Of a DNA stretch of 64,000 nucleotides, positions 1 through 11,000 are shown piece by piece (the first letter of the stretch is position 1; the number at the start of each line of letters is the position of its first letter). Below the pieces are notes generated by a model. It saw only the letters and a list, made by a program, of their open reading frames with translations, was not told where the DNA came from and searched no databases. This DNA is from Ascaris suum (lineage: Eukaryota > Nematoda > Chromadorea > Rhabditida > Ascarididae). Location: contig CM024176.1 in assembly GCA_013433145.1 (NCBI GenBank), positions 2,044,349-2,108,348 of the forward strand. The letters are read 5' to 3'. A program made the translations under genes and the position numbers.

Positions 1-1919
1 TTGAAGTGTTTAGTATCAGATCAAAAGGTGAACTATGACTATAAATACTATCAACTTCCGCTACCCTGTGACATTAACGTTCTAATCCTTTCGAGGCATC
101 CTTCCGTCATTATTGATGTTTGTTTTATTTTTATTTCTGTTTACTTTTTTGTTACTTCCTCAGCAATCTTTTTTATTAGTGTGAACTATTTTTTGTTCGT
201 AGTTGTGTGATGGAGATAATTTTTTTGGGGTATTTTCCTTTTTTTCTGATATGAATATTGTTTTTTTTTTTGGGAGGGGGGGAGAGAGAAAAAATGTGGA
301 GATAAAAAATTCCATAAAATCTCTTAATGTGGGCTAGCATACATAAAATCTACAAGTAGGACCGGAAGGATCATAATCAATTGAGAAGAGGGGAATTAGG
401 GATGTAGGGAAATTTAAAATTGCTCTCGTTTATAGAGATAAGGTAAGAGAGATTTCAGTAAAATAATTGAAATATGAGGGAAAAATTCTCAACGACAGAA
501 ATTTTCCTCCTTTTAAAGTTTAAAATGACTTTCTGACCTCACCCGTGTTTCTCCATTTGAATCGGTCAGATTCTCTTTTTGTTTTTTCGAGGAAGAAGGA
601 TTTATCTTTCAACGACTTTGCTGTCCCAACTTTTTATTTGGGGGATTTTCTAGGATACTCGGATCTTTGACTTAAACTTTATTTAGCACAGTCGTCTGCT
701 AAGTTTTGATGTTCTCAAATACATCGTCAAAAAAAAAACAATTCTGCTTGTTTATGAATTAGCGAGATATTTTATAGTCGTATAAAGAGGGAAGGGAGGA
801 AGGAGGGTAGGGGGAGCGGTTTTTCTGCAGTAGCAATGTTTGCATCCTTAGTTCTGACGCCATTGCTCATTGCGCCGTGTGTAGTAAAAGTTACTGATTA
901 AAATGGTTTTGTTAATACAGCGGTTACCAATAAAAAAAATTTTAACATATTGAAATGAGGCTTGGATGTGTTTTTGAAGGCGCCATTCGTGGTGGCAATT
1001 CCACCGCAGTTTAGCGATGGCTTGGACCCGACAGTTGAGTTGATTCGTGGAGGCGATGGACGTATGGATTGTCGAAGAAACGCTTTGCTGGCATCGCGCA
1101 AGAGTGTTAAGGAGGTTGAAATTGGCAGCAATATCAACAAGGTTCCTTCAAGGATATTTTGCTCGTGAAGTGTTGCTAATCTTCGTAGGCTCACTATGCG
1201 ACCAATCTTTTTTATTTGGCAATTGCAGTGCCTAGTAGCTGAATGTTAGCCGATTGAATAAAATGCTGGACTGATGTTCTCAGGTGATCAAAAGGTTGAT
1301 TAGGTCGGTGAGTGGATTAATCATTTACGCAATTACCTGATCGTGCCTGAGTGTAAAACTTGCGGAAATAGATTGCTGGGCTCGTGGAATGTGTGTCGAG
1401 AAGGGTAGAAGTACCGGAATGAGGGAGGGGTTCCTCAAGGAATAATGTATGTGAGCAAAAATGACTAATATTCTTTGTATTTCGACTTTCGATATGAAAC
1501 ATTCAAATTTAAGGGCACCAAGAAGAAAATTACCAAACATTCCTTTATATGTTTGAGTAAGGTTGGCAAAAGTTTCTCAAAAAATTCTTCTCTTCAAGTT
1601 TATATACAATTTTGAGTTGATTGTATGCAGCTTACACGAAAAAAATTATAAATATTTTTAATCTTTTATGTTGTTTTTAATTTTCGATGGTCTTCTTTAT
1701 CTTTATTACAAGTTTCGAATATATATCCGCTTGAGAATTTATTCTGCCAAATATTAAAATTTATGCTTTGAAAATCGATAAAAAATTAAAGTGGGAAGGG
1801 CGGAATGATCGATTTGCGACGTATAGTTAGGAAACGCAACTGTTAGTTTGTTGGAGTTGCCATAGTTGAGTCGATGGAACATAGTTGTTGCAGTAATATT
1901 TCAAATTACTTTATCTTAG
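1..1919. other. Non-coding stretch with one GC-richer patch
   Basis: I see no exon that can be supported here. The sequence is AT-rich with T runs. A purine-rich strip near 787-815 has four G runs (GGG, GGG, GGG, GGGGG) and is G-quadruplex-like, although one loop is 8 bases. A GC-richer patch at about 960-1200 is open on both strands (about 68 codons on plus, 98 on minus). It matches nothing I recognise, and without clear splice sites I cannot choose a strand. It could be an exon of an upstream gene or a repeat remnant. Confidence 0.5.
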
Positions 1920-2713
1920 ATGATAGAAGAAGGATTTGTGCGGATGCGAGCGAGTAGCAGTAGAGAGGACGCCAGTGCTCAACTACATCGTCTTTTGACA
2001 CTTTCTAGGTTTGTTCTTTTATTTGAAGCTGTTAGTGAGTTGCCTCTTAGTCATTGCTCTATCACTTTAATGCAAATATATAAATATAAATGTGCTTAAT
2101 GTGGTTTGTATGCAAAATATAGTTACATAGATTTATCACCATTTATGAGTATGGATAAGCTGCAGTTATTGTGCTATAGAAGGCAATAAGTTTGTTTACT
2201 AGTGGGGAATGTTTCGTATAAAAATAAATGACTTCGATAATAACGCTTTGGTCAGGTGATATAAGTCTGATTTAGAGTATAATTCAATTCCTAAACCTCA
2301 ATTTCTTGTTTTTTTCGACAGTTTTTGAGTCGTGATTGGTTTATTGATCGTATATTAGCCATTCGATTATTACGATCAAATGTTTCAATAGAGAGAGAGA
2401 GGGAGAGGTCTTGCAGAGGCAGTTAGTCAAGGTCTATGGCTGTGGCAAGGGGAAAAGGCACACGTGATGGAATTAAAGATCTGCTTCGAGTTGTATCGAT
2501 TATCTCGATTTTTCATGCTTATCTTTTCGTATTTTGGATATGGCAACATTGCTTCTATTGACATTTGCCTTGGATAGTTATAAGGGAGAGAATTTCTTAT
2601 TTAGATTATTAGCGGCGATCGAATATAAGAAGGAAGTAGACGCGGAATGTTGGAACAAAGCACGAGAGATGGAAGCTAAACGACGAGTTGGTCTTGCTGA
2701 CTTACTTCGTTGA
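1920..2713 (+). CDS. Small two-exon gene or 3' end of a larger gene, unknown product
   Basis: I do not recognise this protein. Exon 1 is 1920-2008, directly after the acceptor TTATCTTAG, and opens with ATG (MIEEGFVRMRASSSREDA...). It stops before a GTTTGT donor with two bases carried over. Exon 2 is 2605-2713, after TTTCTTATTTAG. The one base it supplies completes an Arg codon, and the frame runs to TGA (...ECWNKAREMEAKRR...LADLLR). The joined product from that ATG is 65 residues, highly charged and predicted helical. A TAG in frame just before the acceptor means ATG 1920 is either the true start (possibly with trans-splicing at 1919) or the first in-frame Met of an internal exon. The helix with Arg, Ser-Arg and acidic positions faintly recalls the C-terminal lid of replication AAA+ proteins, but not enough to name. 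The exact phase match is the main support. Confidence 0.6.
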
Positions 2714-4744
2714 TTCTTATGGTTCGTTGTGATCGTTGTTTGGCCTAGTACAGATTGGTGAACAACGTGGGGCTTAGAAGATTTGTTAATACGATGAATT
2801 AAGGCTGTAGGAGGGAGGGATAAAATCAGGTCTACGTTATACTGAAATGCTGTGGGATTATTAGGGCGGCGCTTATCAGTTGTAATTAGAGCCCTTAATG
2901 GAGCAGTTGTATGAATTAAGGGAGTTCATCCTCCTTATAGAGAGATTTTTGATAGGAGAGTTTTCAGTAAGTTCTATAGTGCACCATGCACATTTCGCTT
3001 GATATGCTTTTATCAGGTTAGAATAGGTGTTAGGCTAATTGTTGATTTGATTGTGTCCCGCTGGTTACGATTGTTCCAGATAGTCATTCCGGAATTTGCA
3101 ACTTGGAGGAAAACCGGAAAAGTAGGGAACGGAAAATTATTCGTGGAGGGAGAGTTTTTTTTTTTCGAAATTTTATTCGCCAGTTGTTAGGCAAATATAT
3201 AAATTGATGTTTTTTAAGTGAAGAATTCGACCTTGTTGTTCTCCTGTTTTTTGAGTTGTTATGTGTTGGGGAATTGTATCGCTCCATACCTCACATTTAT
3301 ATGTCTATATTGTTATCTTTATATTATTCGGGAAGTTAATGCAACATGATTGTATTCTTTCCTTTTTTCCTGCTTTTGATTTATGCAGATTACAGTGTAG
3401 ATGTATAAGCTATATTCACCTCTATTTACCTGTATTCATGTTTACCTGCATTCAGTAGGAATCTATGAAGGTGGATGATGAAATTTGAATAAGGAAATAG
3501 CTTAAATGAAATCCCATGAAGGTTTCCGAGGCGATGCAGTTCTTGGATGAAAAGGATTTCGGTATTCGATATTTATGTCGTTGCTTTTTATAAGATGATC
3601 GGAGATTATTTAAATCTTAGTTACTTCGCAAAGCATTGTTTATTCGTATTTCACATGAACTTTTCTCAGATTTTGGTAAGGTAGGATTAGATTAATAGAA
3701 TGCGCAAATTGATTGGCAGAGATTTCAATCACCTTTCTCCATCCCTGCTCGGGTACCTTTACAATCAATTTCCATTTATGGAAATCGTAATTATTTATTC
3801 TCGAACATCCCATGCTTTTATACTGTGAACTGTCAAAAACCTTTCGATGAATTCTAACTTCTCCATCCTCCCTTCCCCCCCCCCCCCCCCCCCCCCCATG
3901 CTCTCTTTAAATCTTTGCAATATTCATAATTTTGCGCAACAAGTTATGAGATGTTTAGAAAGGGTTTTTTTTTCAAAATTTAATTGAGCTGACAGTTAAG
4001 ATTATTTGCAATGAGTAATTCTTGAAGTTGTCATGAAGAATTGTTGCTTTTAGTTATTTATATTTGAATTTCATTAGATCAAAATATCAATGTGTTCGTT
4101 TATTGCAGGATTTTCTGTATCGTTATTACTTATGATATTGGAAAATTTCGGTATTTCTCTTTCGAATCTAAAACACCAAATGAAGCGTTAACTATTATTC
4201 GGAGCCAAAAAAAAAAATGAAATGCATCAATGGAGAATAGTTATTTTCTCGTTGATGGATTTAACTAAGGAGTTGATTATGTTCGTAGTGATAAAAACTC
4301 GACTGTATAATCGATCGGATGTGTTCAACTTTCACCTTCAAGTTTAGAATTCCAGGCTGAAATTTTCCATTTTTCCAACGTTTTTTTTTTCAAAATTTAA
4401 TATAGTTGATAAAAAAATTTAACAGTTTTGGTCATTTTTTGAGAGTATCGCATTCGAAAGTCTAGTTGAACGTTCTCGATAGTTGGAGCAACGAAAATCG
4501 TTTGCGATTAAATAAAAATATTATTTATGATGTTCTATATATTATTATTATTATTATTACAGTTTAAAAATTGTGGGTTATTGTATAATATGGATTGTTT
4601 TATATTTGTTATGCAATAAATGGTTTTTCTTTTTCATTTTATATCAAGATTTGGTTGTGGTTTACAAAATCTACAAGCTATTTTACTTTGGCGAGGCTTT
4701 TTTTTTTTGCTTAGGTCTTATCACTTCTAGTTCATTGATAATGC
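2714..4744. other. Intergenic AT-rich sequence, no gene seen
   Basis: No exon with acceptor, open frame and donor was found on either strand. The stretch contains T runs, a short (TTA)n run near 4544-4560 and a 23-base C run listed separately. The short open frames here have no coding character. Confidence 0.5.
3875..3897. repeat. Poly-C run of 23
   Basis: This is an uninterrupted C homopolymer inside a pyrimidine-rich strip. Such a run is very unusual in AT-rich sequence, and its length is probably uncertain because of polymerase and assembly slippage. Confidence 0.85.
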
Positions 4745-5420
4745 AAAATTCCTGATCATCTGCCCTATAGCGCTAACAGTAGTAGGAATAGGACTGAACT
4801 TGGCTGAAAGAAGACGCTGGCATCTTCCATTCACTAATTGCAGCTTTACCCAGAAGTTGTGATAGAACTTATGGTGATTCTTTAAAGGATAGAAGCTGCT
4901 GATTGAACCACACACTTCTCGGCTAATACCATACTTTATCTGTTTTTATTACCCGTCGATCGCTGAGTCTTAGGAATATTGCTCGGCCTTTGAAGTTGGC
5001 CCTCCGAACATAATATCAATTTTCATCCACCATTTTTCGTCGTATTCCATGGATTTAAGGTGTGATTGTTAAGTTTTTTTGAATTTGGGCAGAGAGGAAT
5101 ATATTCAGTCAATAGTAGGGGGTATTTCTCAATTTCGCTCACTTTTTTGCTTCTTGTAATTTGTGTAAAAGGTGTCATGCCTATGTTACCTATGTTTGCT
5201 GCGTGGTTTACCCATGATTCCTTAGCATCCTCAATCACTCAAAAATTATTTTGGGTAATTATTTGAGAAAGCAGTTCGAGCTACCTGGAGAGGTGCTCCG
5301 ACATATTTCACCAAAGCAACAATAAAATTCCCCGGAAGAGGGTGTTTTAGTGAATATTCTCAAAAATCTGCCAATTTGGGATACGCTATGTGGGTGATTT
5401 AAAGTTGACGGATTCACTGA
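4745..5420 (+). pseudogene. Decayed membrane-protein-like coding relic
   Basis: Several frames here look like broken coding sequence. One segment near 4746-4865 reads FLIICPIALTVVGIGLNLAE, a membrane helix followed by a basic patch, before a stop. A second frame at about 5066-5265 has a hydrophobic helix (SLTFLLLVICVKGVMPMLPM). A third, at 5273-5399, contains ATWRGAPTYF. The order helix, helix, then an Ala-Pro-aromatic segment resembles the nucleobase/ascorbate transporter family (SLC23), but frames change and stops intervene. I read it as a possible relic and the family as a guess. It could also be unrelated GC-richer sequence. Confidence 0.22.
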
Positions 5421-6404
5421 GATGAAACATATCCACTCGGATCTTATCACTCTTTATCATCACCTCGCTGTCTTCTCTATCATAAGCAAAAAGTTTTTTC
5501 GTTCAATCGCTAGTGCTCTTTGTGAATGCAAAATTTATACGAGCGATTTTACGAAGAAATTATATGATCGGTCGAATAACGAATATCGGATTATTTTACG
5601 CGGTTTCGCAGGTTTGCATGTCTGTGTCTGTGTCTGTCTGTGTAGCAGTTTCGGCACGAGAACTACTATAGAGAAGGTTTTGGAATTTGGCGAGCATAAA
5701 ATATGCCACAGCGTCGCCTATCACCTTTTTTTTCGTGCTCATCAACGAATTCTATTGCTGTTTAAAGTTTTAGAAAATTTGCAATCATTTCTTACACGCC
5801 TAATTTTCAATGTATATGAGTGAAATAAAAAATGATTATTTTGCATGAGGTTTATGCAAGCGGTAAGCTTAATTAGCATATGAAAGTGCAAAAATTTGCA
5901 TATTTAGCATTTCTTGATATGCAAGAGCATAGCATACTAGATCATTTAGCATACTTCTCGAATGGTAAGCTGTAAGCAGTTTATAATGAGTTGATCTATT
6001 TTGATGATGCAATTGTAGAAACGTTTATCATGATATTCCTTCTTTTCCGACTTTTATTCTTAAAAAAAGAAATATTTTTTAATGAGTTTTACTTTTTTTC
6101 ATTAAAATGTAATTTTTTTTTTCAAATATTTATCGTGTATATATTGAAATTTTTTATTTATTTACATGATTTTTTTTGTGGATAAATTTTCTCATTAATT
6201 ACTAATATTTATGGTATATTGAGATTGTTCTAATTTCAGGAATGATAATGAAGGTAATCTTTCAAGAGATTGTTCGTGTATCGTTATCGGATCAATCTGA
6301 TCACTCATCCGTTGAAAAAGAGTAAGCTTGATGAAATTTGCATTTTTCTTTGGGGGTTTTTTTTTTTTTGTTGGAAATTTGCAAAAATGTTCTACGGTGA
6401 TACT

Positions 6405-7430
6405 AGCGCAATATGTATGTGTGTGTATGAACTTGTCTATCTTTCTATTTGTCTGTCAATCTGTATGTTCGGTACTTTCAAGATGAAAACCATTGGAATA
6501 ACAAGATCTGGTAGGTATAATGCACCCATAATCATCTATATGCCATGTTTATCGTTGATCTATCGTATTAGAAGAATTGCGCGCATGTAGAGGTGGGAAA
6601 AAATTTGCGTGAATTTTACGGCGGATCGTTTCTTATCTTGCACATACTAGGTAGTAGAAATGCGGTTCCTTTGTGGAATAATTTGTGCTAGTGTTTAAAT
6701 AATTAAAAATTGCGAACCATTTCACAGACTTATTATTTGTTGATAATTTATGAAACCGGTTGGTCAGATTTGAGGGTTGTAGAAGCGCATATTCGCATAT
6801 CGTATCATCATTTCTTTTGATACATTCGCCAAGTTGCCTTTCTATGACGTCATTTTGAAAGTAGATTTGCAGTTCGATTTCAGCAAAATGAGACCAGTAA
6901 GTTGTACCGCGATTTAAAAAAAGAGAATGTTGCTTTTTCATGTGCGTTTAAGAACTTTTTCGTGGTTAATTATGGCAATATCGTGTCTGTGCGTATATAT
7001 GCGTTTATCTGTTTGCCTGACAATTTGTTTAACAGCAGACTACAGGATGCATAATTTGTCGGATATGACATTCATTGTATGACGTTCAACTTTTATTTAT
7101 TTCGTTATAGTTGATTGTTCTTCTGTATGATTGCTGACATTTAATGACAGTATAAGATTTGTTTATCGATTTTGAGAAATAGTTGGTTGAGTATAACCGA
7201 AAGCCGATTTTTTGATGCAGCATTTATAGAAGATTTACATGGAAGCAGCTAACTGGTTTAGTTAAGCGAAATGCAAAAAACACAAATTGTGCCAGTTTCC
7301 CTGATCTCACTTGTCCATTTGTTGCATCAATCTTCATAAAATTATATACGCAAAGCACTTTACGATAGCTTATATGCATATCTATTCTTGTGCATATATG
7401 TTTGTCTGTCGTTGTGTCTGCCTGCTGGAT
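6405..7430. repeat. Cluster of TGTCTG-core repeat copies
   Basis: Three short segments at about 6410-6470, 6985-7032 and 7378-7430 share the pattern TATATG or TATGTG followed by GT-rich and CTGTCTGTC-like sequence, a TGTCTG-rich core of roughly 50 bases. A fourth copy lies at 5612-5645 and others at 41595-41662 and 45225-45270. They are diverged copies of one dispersed family rather than a single array. Confidence 0.45.
7254..7294. repeat. Diverged direct repeat, copy 1
   Basis: The stretch with ACTGGTTTAG, ATGCAAAAAACACA and GTGCCA is matched about 490 bases downstream (7743-7788) by ACTGGTTGAT, TTGCAAAAAACACA and GTGCCA. The repeat is imperfect, about 45 bases long, and part of the same repeat-rich block. 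Confidence 0.45.
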
Positions 7431-7742
7431 AACTTGAAGTCAGGAGTCGTCGATCATTAGGTGTGATTATTGCGGATGGACTAGCGCCAACTACATTGTC
7501 GCTACAGTTGATCGGTTACCTTTTGAAGAAGTTAGGCCGACTAAATAGGTCTAAAAATTGTGTGTGTGCATTTTACAACTAACAGAATTGGTTTTACAAT
7601 CATTAAAGCCTGGAGGGCAGGGGTTTTTTTGACAGAAGATCCGCAAGAGCTGTCGGCTTGGTCGAAACATAAATGCATTTTTGCTGTTTTTTTTTTTTTA
7701 TTAATCACCGTTTTTTATATTTATAATTGAAAATTTACACTA

Positions 7743-7788
7743 CTGGTTGATATGATGAACGGAATTGCAAAAAACACATATAGTGCCA
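7743..7788. repeat. Diverged direct repeat, copy 2
   Basis: This is the partner of the copy at 7254-7294. The shared core is TGCAAAAAACACA followed 4-5 bases later by GTGCCA. Confidence 0.45.
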
Positions 7789-8067
7789 AATCTGGCGTGC
7801 TTTGCCATTAATTAGTCTTTAAGCCTGCGAAGTATGAATATTGTCATAAAATATGGTGGGGCTGTTCGCTTAAATTTCCAGAAATTTTCTCCTGTACGTT
7901 TGTTGTTTGAATGGAATTGTAATATTTAAGTATCCCTTAATCAGTTTAATATTCCTATTGAGGTTATCAGTTTGGTGCTAAGAGCAAATTTTTTAAAAAT
8001 GGATGCTACTATAGAGTAGTAAATTTGATGCAGTTTTATTCAAATTTCGTTGTTGAATTTTTTTCAG

Positions 8068-11000
8068 CTCTGTGTCATTAACGTTAAGGATCGATGAGCG
8101 TCAAAACAGATCGGAAAAAGTTGGCTATCCCACTTATATTATTTTTTATTATTTATATTATTTTATTATTTATTTTTACTTATATTATTTGTTTACATTT
8201 AATTGTACATAAACTTTATGCGCAAATTAAAAGCCTAAAAAATAAGGATAGGAGGATATTGTTGCCTATCGTTGGCATTTTCATTTATTTCCGGGCAAGT
8301 AACAGGGACAGTGAGGTGAACGTGAAGGTAATGGCTTAATGCCAAATTTTAATCGATATGCAATTCATCGCTCGTATGTTTTGAGTAATTTCAACTAAAA
8401 GATTAGACGTCTATTTCTAAATGTTATTTAAAAATATGAGGAAGTTTAATGATCTCCATAAGAGTTTAGCTTGTAGGTGTTTTTATGTGTTTTTATTTTT
8501 GCAATTCCTATGATATCACAAGGAAGTACTACCTTCTACCTTTGACCTGGGAAGGTAATTGTTGTTTTTCCCGCAATTCAATACCACAATCTCGCCTTCG
8601 TTGTTTTAGGTAGTATTTATTTTTATCTAGCTGTTTTCTCACTCTCTACTTATACCTATGGGAAAGCATACGTTTTTTTTTTGTTCATCTTCGATGTAGT
8701 TTTAGATATTCATGAGGCTTTCAGGAGTTTACTTTCATTTTGTCACGGGAAGAAGATCCCCGTTTTATCTATTCACTTTCTTTACGAAGGAGCAATTATG
8801 ACTCATTGAAACGTGAACAGGATCTTCTTTGTGATTTTGATTCATTTCCAAAGATGATCGCCGATTTCGTTGGTGATCTTCAACGAGCACCGAATGCTTA
8901 TCTGAAGGGAAGAATTTCGGATGATAAATCCCAATTCAGGTAGCATGTCGATTTATTCTCTTATATGAGTGAGTTTTATATCCTTATTGATGGAAATTGT
9001 TAATGAACCTCGGTGATAACGTTTAACTTAATGATTGCTTTTTGTGATTATTTTACGCGACACAGAGAGCCGCTCGCCAGTTTTTTTTTCGCATCCATGG
9101 CATCCAAGCACTTATTTATGGATAGAATAGGTAAAAGGTGACAGCCGTCTGGTATGATGTTTTGTGATTCGACACTAAAGTGTCGTCTTATACGTAAAGT
9201 TTTGTGTAGTGTGTACCATTAGAAGACGTCGTTACAATTTTTCTGTTATTTATGTCTCATATTGATTAAGGTATCTATTGGAATATAATTTAAACCTAAA
9301 AGAAGCATCGCTATTTTGGCACAGTTGTTTCTTTTTCTTTTGTGGTGAAATTTTCAGGTGAATTTTTTTTTTTTAATAAAAGAATTTAGTGGATAATCTA
9401 TAGGATGTTTAATGCGAACATCCTGACCGTATTAAGGAGATGAGTAGAACGTGATAGTTTCATTCATTTGGAAATCTTTTTTTTTTTTGAATTTCGGAAT
9501 TTTTTTCCCGAATTTATTTTTTATTTTCTTTGAATTTTTGGTTTTGTTTTTCTTTTTTAACTTTTCTTGTAGAACGTCGAAAAATTTTCTGAAACTTACC
9601 GCTTGAAAATTCTCAAAATTCTTGGTTATAATGTTACTCTCAATAAATGTTTTATAGTGATCATATCGAGCTAACCCATTGCATTTTTTTTTTCTTTCCA
9701 TTCGAATAATTTTTTCCCGTGGGGAAATTTCATCGAGTTTTTTTTTTTTTTAATCACGAAAACTGTGATAGGAAAATTCTATGGAGTTTTATTAGCACAC
9801 TTATTACATGAAAAAGTGACGAATCTTTGTATTTCTCAAAAATATCGTAAAATCTTTGCTCATTTCTAATTTGCATTCTTCATCTTCTCTGCTATCTTAT
9901 TTCCTCCTTTCTCTCTCAACGTTAGGAAATGATAAATTGTGTTTCTTGGCCAAGTTTTCAAACAAAGTTGTATTTAGATTCGAACTTATCGGTAAAATGG
10001 ATTTCAAATGGGTCAGCGTTGTATCGTTGTGTTTGCATGCGCTCACGGATAGTGCACTTGTTACTCATTTGATCGATAAGATTCTTCTTCTTAAGGTCCT
10101 TACTTTTATTCTTTTTCTTTGCAGCATTTTACTTATTTTTATTTATTTATTTATTTATATATTTATTTATTTATTTATTTATTTATTTAGGATACTACTC
10201 AACTTTTTAAAAGTCGTATCATTCGTTCCAGGTAGTAACTGTGATTTATCAACATTGATTTGATATTGATCGGCCGTCTTGAATATGCTGCTTGAAAAAT
10301 AGATCTTCGAAATTTAATGCAATCTCTTCTCTTTTCACCTTGATGAAGAAACTTTTTTTTGCTCAGGAAAGGTAAGAGAGGATAGTGCTCGACTTTGGCG
10401 TCAAAGGCGGAATTATTTCCAGCAGTAAAAAAAACTTCGAAGAATTGCATCGGAAGAGATTTTTAAAATTCGACGATAAAAATAAAATCGCTAAAAATTT
10501 TGATTAATTAAAAAATAGAGTGGAGAAAATTTTCTTATTGCAAAATTCTTCATATTTTTACAACATCCTCAGGTGGTAAAAATGAAGAACAGCGGCTAAG
10601 TAATTTTTATGCATCAAGAAGATAAAATAAAAACAATTGAGAGCTATTTGAAAGCGATGAATTTTTTGCTCTATTTGATGAAGTTATTTGCAGAGGCAAT
10701 TACAAGATGCAGATAACGTTCGAGACAATCTCCTGGCAGCACAAGCGGTGAAAACTTTTGCTATATTTTTGGTATTTTTTGAAGTGTTTGATGTGTACAT
10801 GCGGATTTTTTTTTTTCGAGAAAACGAAAGGCGGATATATAAACAACATTACTATAGAAGAACTCAATTAAAAGAAACTTTTTTTTTCATTGATTCAAAA
10901 TTTTTATGATGGGTTTTAGTTGAAATGATTGTAATATAATATTGTGTATTGAAAATATTGTGAAGTATTCTTGAAGCACTTTAATAAGTTTACCTGTGTG

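Larger units (their letters stand above)
5421..8067. other. Non-coding region upstream of SAS-6, repeat-rich
   Basis: The missing first coding exon of SAS-6 should lie here or further upstream and must end with two bases of a split codon, but no candidate was convincing. A 133-codon open frame at 5422-5823 crosses a CTGTGTCTGTG microsatellite and is not treated as a gene. Many TGCAT/ATGCAA octamer-like motifs cluster at 5840-5960. A tiny possible exon (6239-6252) sits between TAATTTCAG and GTAATC. Confidence 0.45.

Noticed and set aside
5422..5823. A 133-codon open frame
   Set aside because: It runs through a TGTGTCTG microsatellite, has no recognisable domain or splice context, and overlaps relic frames. 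Its length can arise by chance.
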